Assembly: GCA_021777365.1 (NCBI GenBank)
Contig: JAJYDP010000060.1
Span: 1 to 13,385 of the forward strand
Reading direction: 5' to 3'
Source: Chloroflexota bacterium
GTDB lineage: Bacteria; Chloroflexota; Limnocylindria; Limnocylindrales; CSP1-4
Length of the DNA stretch: 13,385 nucleotides
Under the pieces are notes generated by a model. It did not search any database, was not told the origin of the DNA, and saw nothing but the letters and a program-made list of their open reading frames with translations. Shown here in pieces: positions 7,409 through 11,418 of this stretch; the stretch's first letter is position 1, and each line of letters opens with the position of its first letter. Position numbers and translations under genes: made by a program.

Positions 7409-9084
7409 AGAAGGCCGCGCTCCTCGGCGATCGCGTTCATGAGCGCCTCGTCACGCAGTGAGCTGTATGTGCCGCGGCGCGGCTGCGGGTCGGCGATCGC
7501 GCGCAGCGGCACGGTCCAGCCGCCCCACGGCAGCTCGTCGGCCTCAATGAGGGCGGCCACCGCGTTGAGGTCAGTGAAGGCGCCCTCGGAGCGGCACACG
7601 GCGAGGTCGAAGAGGTTGTTCGTGCGCTCGATGTTGGCGAACTGGTATTGGCGCTGCGCGAGGAGCGGATCAATCCAGGTGTGGTTGAGGCTCTCGATGC
7701 CGCCCGTGCTCATGCCGAGGCGCGGATCGGCGAGCAGGGCCGGCAGCGCGGCGGCCATCCGGTCCTCGTAGTTGGCACGGCTGCGGCGCAGGTCGTCGAG
7801 CCTGACGGCCCGGCTCTGGATCGCCAGTGCCCCCAGCGTGTCCCACCAGGTGTGCCAGGCGGCCACGCTCTCCATTGCCTTGCCGTCGCGCGCGAGCTGC
7901 GCGAGGTGCGCCCGAAAGGCGTCGCGGTAGGGCCCGCGGAGGGCGTCCTCGAGCGCATTGTTCTCGAGCGCCTGTCCGATGTGCCAGATGCTCGGCACGA
8001 ACAGCGGGCCGGGCGTTCCGAAGTGGCGGCTGACGCCGCTGATGATGCTCGTCGAGGCGTCCGAGAGGATCATGTCGGGCACGTAGCCCATCTCGGCAAA
8101 GGCGAGCCGCCAGGCCGTGCCGTTGAGGGCCGGCATCGCGCGGACGAGCCGCAGCTTGGTGGCGCCGGGCACGGCGGGATCGGTCCAGTCGAGTTCGGCG
8201 AGCACCAGGATGGCGTAGCCGCCGCTCTTCTTGGCGTTGCCCGCGGCGTCCCGCCCGTAGATGGGGAGTTCGTCCAGAATCCACACGAGTGGCTGGCCGG
8301 CCTCGCGCATCGAGGCTGCCCGCTGACGAAGGCGCGCCTCGACAGGCGCCCACACGACCGGCGCGAACGCCTCGACGAGCCCGGCGCCGATCTGCCAGAA
8401 GCGGCCCATGTTCTTGCTCGCCGGCGAGCGGCGCTTGCGCTTCCGCGTGCTCCACCGCCGTCGCGGGCGCGGTGGCTTCGCCGGTGGCCGGCGGCGGCCC
8501 GGGCGGGTCGGCAGGCCCGCGGCGGTGAGCGCGCCGAGCCCTGTCTTCGCATAGCTCAGCCCGAGCGCGGCATCGGACAGGCCGCGGGCCACCACGCGTG
8601 CGGGGAGGCGGTGACGGCGCGCGACAGACCGCTCGCCGCGGTGGAAGCCCCGCAGCTCGAGGCACTCGCGGCAGCTCTCCCCAGCATGGACGTGCGCGCG
8701 GGGGAGTGGGGGCGTGAAGGTGTGCGGCTTGCTGCCGTCGGCCGGCGCGCAGCGGTATCGCTGCCGAGGGCGACCCGCGCGGGCATACACGCCGCAGCGC
8801 ACGACGTGCGAGCCTGGATGCTTCGCGCAGGCAGGCGCCCCGCGGTGCCCTCGCCGGCGCGGTCCCGAGGCGAGCAGGACGGTGAAACGGTGAGGGTCGC
8901 CGACGGCCGGCGAGCAGCGGTAGCTCCGGTAGGTCCCTGAAGGGCGGTGGAACGTCCCCCAGGCGACGACATGAGATCCGCGATGGCGCGGGTCAAGGCA
9001 GCGAGCTGCCGGTGCTGATCTGGGTCGAGGCAACGCCTGACTTCCCTTCTGGGACGCCAGGGACGCGTACGTTACCACTTCCAA
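7405..9084 (-). CDS. DDE transposase with tandem N-terminal zinc-finger-like modules (IS256/MULE-like)
   Basis: 559 residues from TTG 9084, which lies in the terminal repeat just after an in-frame TGA. GTG 9078, or TTG 9033 with AGAAGGGAAG 7 nt upstream (542 residues), are alternatives. The N-terminus has two similar modules, each with Cys, then GSHVV, then YRC (RGSHVVAWG...YRCSP and PGSHVVRCG...YRCAP), plus a CREC motif; these are likely zinc-binding DNA-recognition modules. A basic linker (STRKRKRRSP) leads to the catalytic core: D271 in WILDELPIYG, D342 in MILSDAS, the motif SIWHIGQAL about 25 residues later, and E464 in STGGIESLN. The spacing D-71-D-122-E, the WH motif and the helix QYQFANIERTNNLFDLAV after the Glu resemble IS256/MULE-type enzymes with a helical insertion. 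The frame is intact. It lies next to the right end, reads inwards and is coupled to the exonuclease gene. The exact IS family is uncertain. Confidence 0.85.
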   Translation of the reverse strand: MEVVTYASLASQKGSQALPRPRSAPAARCLDPRHRGSHVVAWGTFHRPSGTYRSYRCSPAVGDPHRFTVLLASGPRRRGHRGAPACAKHPGSHVVRCGVYARAGRPRQRYRCAPADGSKPHTFTPPLPRAHVHAGESCRECLELRGFHRGERSVARRHRLPARVVARGLSDAALGLSYAKTGLGALTAAGLPTRPGRRRPPAKPPRPRRRWSTRKRKRRSPASKNMGRFWQIGAGLVEAFAPVVWAPVEARLRQRAASMREAGQPLVWILDELPIYGRDAAGNAKKSGGYAILVLAELDWTDPAVPGATKLRLVRAMPALNGTAWRLAFAEMGYVPDMILSDASTSIISGVSRHFGTPGPLFVPSIWHIGQALENNALEDALRGPYRDAFRAHLAQLARDGKAMESVAAWHTWWDTLGALAIQSRAVRLDDLRRSRANYEDRMAAALPALLADPRLGMSTGGIESLNHTWIDPLLAQRQYQFANIERTNNLFDLAVCRSEGAFTDLNAVAALIEADELPWGGWTVPLRAIADPQPRRGTYSSLRDEALMNAIAEERGLL

Positions 9085-9106
9085 TCAACACGTCCTGCCG
9101 GTCTCT
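9072..9106 (-). repeat. Right terminal inverted repeat of the transposase element
   Basis: Read inwards on the minus strand: AGAGACCGGCAG, GAC, GTGTTG, ATTGGAA, GTGGTAA. The outer 25 bases match the left end exactly. The inner part differs by an indel and substitutions (7 versus 8 nt before GTGGTAA). The longest transposase frame opens inside it. Confidence 0.8.
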
Positions 9107-9114
9107 TCTCGTTC
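9107..9114 (+). repeat. Right 8-bp target site duplication TCTCGTTC
   Basis: An exact copy of 4592-4599, directly abutting the right inverted repeat. It forms the spacer of the palindrome at 9072-9149. Confidence 0.75.
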
Positions 9115-9288
9115 AGAGACCGGCAGCAGGTGTTGGTAGTTGGTGGTAATCCGCGGGGGTGATTGGGTTCCCTGAAGCGAGGGGGGCTGCGATGGTCAGA
9201 TCAGGCGAGCGACTCGCGCAGGCACCGTTCGCGGGTCAGTGCGTGTTCGGGCTGACTACCTGGTAGCAGGCGCGCGTCGGCTCTTGAC

Positions 9289-9293
9289 GGAGG
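9289..9293 (+). promoter_or_regulatory. Ribosome binding site before three tandem GTG codons
   Basis: GGAGG precedes GTG at 9298, 9301 and 9304 with spacings of 4, 7 and 10 nt. The middle codon has the best distance. Confidence 0.5.
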
Positions 9294-9300
9294 TCGCGTG

Positions 9301-9876
9301 GTGGTGAACCGTGGGAGCGTGGAACGCTCGACCTCGGTCTTCGACGAACCGAGCAGGCCATCCGATGCGGGTGCGGCGCAGCCGCACCTCCCGGAGCTGA
9401 CGTGGCCCGCGTGGGTGTTCATCGGTGGGGCAGTCGTCGTCGTGCTGGTCCACCTCTCGCATGTCGGTCAGGAGTCCGGCGGCCTCCTCGTCGCCTCGGC
9501 CGTGCTGTCCGCTCTCGTCGCGGGCCTCGGGGCCCTCCTGCCGGCGGCGCTGCTGGTGCGCATGCCCGAGGCTCCGCGGACGCTGCGATTGCTGCTCGCC
9601 GGTCTCGCCGGTCAGGCCGTCGCGGTCTGGGGCTGGGCGATCTTCCCGGTCCTGCTCACCGGTCCGGCGTGGCCCGACTGGTCAGCGACCGCCGTGTTCG
9701 CCATCCTCTACGGGGCGGGTGTCGTGGCATCCCTCTGCCTCGCCGTGGGGCTCCTGCGGCTGCGTCGTCCGGGCGTGAGGCGCGTCTGGCTGCTGGCCGT
9801 CATCGCCGTCCTCCAGATCGGGTTCACGGTCGTTCAGGCCGCCTCCCTGCGGCGACCGTGCACCTGTCGTTCGTGA
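9301..9876 (+). CDS. Membrane protein, N-terminal part (five predicted helices); frame interrupted or gene pair
   Basis: 191 residues. A polar N-terminus of about 35 residues is followed by about five hydrophobic helices: WVFIGGAVVVVLVHL, ASAVLSALVAGLGALLPAAL, LLLAGLAGQAVAVWGWAI, TAVFAILYGAGVVASLCLAV and VWLLAVIAVLQIGFTVV. It then ends in a hydrophilic RRPCTCRS at TGA 9874-9876. Hydrophobic coding continues in the -1 frame without a break (LSFVSPMLMPIAVLTVAA), giving three further helices. Either this is one eight-helix protein broken by a one-base deletion between about 9841 and 9873, or two coupled genes with a GTGA overlap at 9873-9876. No family is recognised. It lies in the block bounded by transposon-like arms. 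Confidence 0.65.
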   Translation: MVNRGSVERSTSVFDEPSRPSDAGAAQPHLPELTWPAWVFIGGAVVVVLVHLSHVGQESGGLLVASAVLSALVAGLGALLPAALLVRMPEAPRTLRLLLAGLAGQAVAVWGWAIFPVLLTGPAWPDWSATAVFAILYGAGVVASLCLAVGLLRLRRPGVRRVWLLAVIAVLQIGFTVVQAASLRRPCTCRS

Positions 9877-10190
9877 GCCCCATGCTCATGCCGATCGCCG
9901 TGCTGACGGTCGCCGCTGCCGTCGCCGCGTGGGTGTCGGTGGACGCCTGGCTCGGCCACGAGTTCCCACGGCCGTTCTGGGCGCTCCTGGCGCTCGGGTT
10001 TCCACTCGGTCTCGTGGCCGGCGCTCTGGGTGTCTGGAAGACCCTCGAGATGCTCCGGCTGCCGGAAACCGGACTGACGGCCGACACGCCGTTCTGGGTC
10101 GCCTCGATGCTCGTGTCGCTGATCGGCATCACCGCGAATGTGCTGGCGCTGGCGGCCTACGCGCGGCTGACGCCGATCCCCGAGGTCTGA
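9873..10190 (+). CDS. Membrane protein, C-terminal part (three predicted helices)
   Basis: 105 residues from GTG 9873, which overlaps the preceding TGA as GTGA; ATG 9882 is an alternative. The helices are MLMPIAVLTVAAAVAAWVSV, WALLALGFPLGLVAGALGVW and FWVASMLVSLIGITANVLAL, ending at TGA. No purine-rich ribosome site precedes the GTG, so independent initiation would depend on coupling. That favours the reading that this is the displaced C-terminal half of the upstream membrane protein. Function unknown. Confidence 0.55.
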   Translation: MSPMLMPIAVLTVAAAVAAWVSVDAWLGHEFPRPFWALLALGFPLGLVAGALGVWKTLEMLRLPETGLTADTPFWVASMLVSLIGITANVLALAAYARLTPIPEV

Positions 10191-10321
10191 TCGGGCGAAC
10201 GGGGTCGCCTCCGCCTTCTCCCGCGCGCGTCAGCCGCGGCCCTCGGACACAGACGCGCAGGCGCTGACGGTCGCGGCGTGGCACGCTCGGCACCCCCTTG
10301 GGCTTCTGGGCGTGCGACCCG

Positions 10322-10906
10322 TCAGGGCGCGGTGCTCGCTGCGGGCAGCGGACAGGTGCCGGCCTCCGGGGCGGTGGCACCCACGCACAACTGGAGCGAG
10401 GCCGGGAGCTGGGACTCGAACCGCTGGGTGCCCACGTGGTATCGGAGCACGATCGAGTTGACCGGGTAGTTGCCGGCCGAACCGGTGGAGATGAGGAACA
10501 CGACCCACTGGCGGAGAGCGCCGTCCACGGCAGGATGGAAGGACCAGCCGACCAGGGAACGCGCGCCCACGGCTGAGCGCATGAAGTCGGTGGCGGGACC
10601 CGTCACGGGCGGCGCGAGACCGGGTCCTTCGGACATCCCGGCCGCGCCAACGACGGACAGGCCACGGGACAGGCCGACGAGCTCGTAGGCATCGATGACC
10701 GCCGGTTCGGACGCGTCGTCTGCGATGTCCACGGACCACGTGACGGTCGTGCCCGGCGCCAGTCCAGAGACGCCCGATCCCGTGCTCGAGCCGCCGGCGA
10801 GCCGCAGCGGGTCGCCGGACACAATGGCCGCCGGCGACGCGCACGAGGCGAGGAACGACGCCACGACGATCGCCACGACAAACCGCCAGCACGCGCACTG
10901 GGCCAT
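10322..10906 (-). CDS. Putative secreted lipoprotein, unknown function
   Basis: 194 residues from ATG 10906, which has GGAGG at 10920-10916, 9 nt upstream. The 25-residue upstream extension to GTG 10981 is polar and would bury the signal peptide. The signal peptide WRFVVAIVVASFLASC carries a lipobox LASC, with C22 the predicted lipidated residue, so the protein should sit on the outer face of the membrane. The mature part is Gly/Ser/Ala-rich and beta-strand-like (TTVTWSVDIADDA, LRQWVVFLISTG, NSIVLRYHVGTQRF), suggesting a small beta-sandwich. Two C-terminal Cys (LQLCVG, GTCPL) could form a disulfide. It converges on the membrane protein gene at 9301-10190. I do not recognise a family. Confidence 0.75.
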   Translation of the reverse strand: MAQCACWRFVVAIVVASFLASCASPAAIVSGDPLRLAGGSSTGSGVSGLAPGTTVTWSVDIADDASEPAVIDAYELVGLSRGLSVVGAAGMSEGPGLAPPVTGPATDFMRSAVGARSLVGWSFHPAVDGALRQWVVFLISTGSAGNYPVNSIVLRYHVGTQRFESQLPASLQLCVGATAPEAGTCPLPAASTAP

Positions 10907-10915
10907 CACCCGACA

Positions 10916-10920
10916 CCTCC
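10916..10920 (-). promoter_or_regulatory. Ribosome binding site deciding the lipoprotein start
   Basis: GGAGG on the minus strand, 9 nt before ATG 10906. It places the start directly before the signal peptide and argues against GTG 10981. Confidence 0.6.
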
Positions 10921-11152
10921 GCCCCCGACCGCCTGCATCACGATCGAACGGCGGGCGACCGTCGTCAAGGGTCAGGTGCACACAGGAGATGCCTCACGTG
11001 CACCTGCCACAGCGCCGGAGCACTGCTGGCACCACCGCCCGAACTCAGGTCAGCTCGGCGCGCAGCCGCCCGCACGGAGGCGGCGCGCGCGGCCTCAAAG
11101 CCAGACGCCCCGAAGCCCCCCGCGACCCTGCATGAGGCGGCATGGCCTGGCA

Positions 11153-11206
11153 TCACCACCACTTTGCCAACACTTCCTGCCGGTCTCTGATCGTTCTGAG
11201 ACCGGC
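11153..11206. repeat. Palindromic site D: full left arm, truncated right arm
   Basis: TCACCAC 11153-11159, 8 nt, CAACAC 11168-11173, TTC, CTGCCGGTCTCT 11177-11188, spacer GATCGTTC 11189-11196, TGAGACCGGC 11197-11206. The core GCCGGTCTC/GAGACCGGC pairs perfectly over 9 bp, but the right arm has no GTGTTG or GTGGTAA box and merges into unrelated sequence. The spacer shares TCGTTC with the other two sites. Confidence 0.75.
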
Positions 11207-11418
11207 GTGGCCGCCGTGGGTGCACCGTAGCTTCATGACCGCGGCAGATCGCGGAACGCGGCCTTGTGCCGCTCCTGACGGTCCTCCTCGACGTCGCCGC
11301 CGCAGTCCGTCGGATCCTCCCTCCGGCATGACGATCGCTTCGCCTGTCTGTCCCGTCCACCTGCCTCTACCCTTCCCGACGGACGGGCGGGGCCGGTTGT
11401 TCTAGATCGAGGTCGGGG

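Larger units (their letters stand above)
4600..9106. mobile_element. IS-like transposon with transposase, DEDDh exonuclease and membrane protein
   Basis: A 4507-bp element. The outer 25 bp of the two ends (4600-4624 and 9082-9106) are perfect inverted repeats. After a few mismatched bases both ends also share GTGGTAAC further in. The 8-bp direct repeat TCTCGTTC flanks both ends. Inside, the transposase reads inwards from the right end, followed by a coupled exonuclease gene; a membrane protein gene reads inwards from the left end. Catalytic spacing (D-71-D-122-E) and a WH motif place the transposase near the IS256/MULE-like DDE enzymes, some of which make 8-9-bp duplications. The element is unusually large for an IS because of its two passenger genes. 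Intact ends and frames suggest a relatively recent insertion. Confidence 0.8.
9072..9149. repeat. Palindromic junction C: 78-bp symmetric site
   Basis: Perfectly symmetric box layout. TTACCAC 9072-9078, 7 nt, CAACAC 9086-9091, 3 nt, CTGCCGGTCTCT 9095-9106, spacer TCTCGTTC 9107-9114, AGAGACCGGCAG 9115-9126, 3 nt, GTGTTG 9130-9135, 7 nt, GTGGTAA 9143-9149. All three box pairs are exact reverse complements, while the spacers between boxes (TTCCAAT/GTAGTTG, GTC/CAG) are not. Conservation of boxes and distances, but not of spacers, indicates protein-binding ends in head-to-head arrangement rather than a simple RNA hairpin. Confidence 0.85.
9115..11188. mobile_element. Possible non-autonomous cassette bounded by transposon-like ends
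   Basis: A 2074-bp block. The left arm is AGAGACCGGCAG, CAG, GTGTTG, GTAGTTG, GTGGTAA (9115-9149). The right arm, read inwards, is AGAGACCGGCAG, GAA, GTGTTG, GCAAAGTG, GTGGTGA (11188-11153). The 8-bp sequences outside are TCTCGTTC and GATCGTTC, 6 of 8 identical. It carries membrane protein and lipoprotein genes but no transposase, like a mobile insertion cassette moved in trans. Alternatively it is host DNA between two dispersed palindromes. Confidence 0.4.
10907..11418. other. 512-nt intergenic region
   Basis: It separates the lipoprotein start from the stop of the next minus-strand gene. It holds the lipoprotein ribosome site (10916-10920), presumably its promoter (no clear -35/-10 pair found), and the palindrome at 11153-11206. 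Near its right end, CCCGTCC (11352-11358) could pair with GGACGGG (11381-11387) over a 22-nt loop, a weak terminator candidate for the gene at 11419. Short open frames here have basic, Pro/Arg-rich translations with no ribosome sites and look non-coding. Confidence 0.6.

Noticed and set aside
4592..9126. 20-bp direct repeat (4592-4611 and 9107-9126) as attL/attR of an integrase-type element
   Set aside because: It is explained by the 8-bp duplication plus the similarity of the target arm to the element's own end. There is no integrase or recombinase gene, whereas inverted ends and a DDE transposase are present.
9192..9266. 24-codon open frame ATG 9192 to TAG 9264-9266 after a G-rich stretch
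   Set aside because: The G-run could act as a ribosome site, but the peptide has no recognisable feature and frames this short are frequent by chance.
10228..10269. CGTCAGC / GCTGACG inverted repeat between convergent genes as a terminator
   Set aside because: Only a 7-bp stem with a 28-nt loop and no U-tract; too weak to call.
10400..10430. GGGACTCGAACC resembling the T-arm of a tRNA in reverse
   Set aside because: The flanking bases do not form a T stem, there is no acceptor or anticodon arm, and it lies inside the lipoprotein coding frame.
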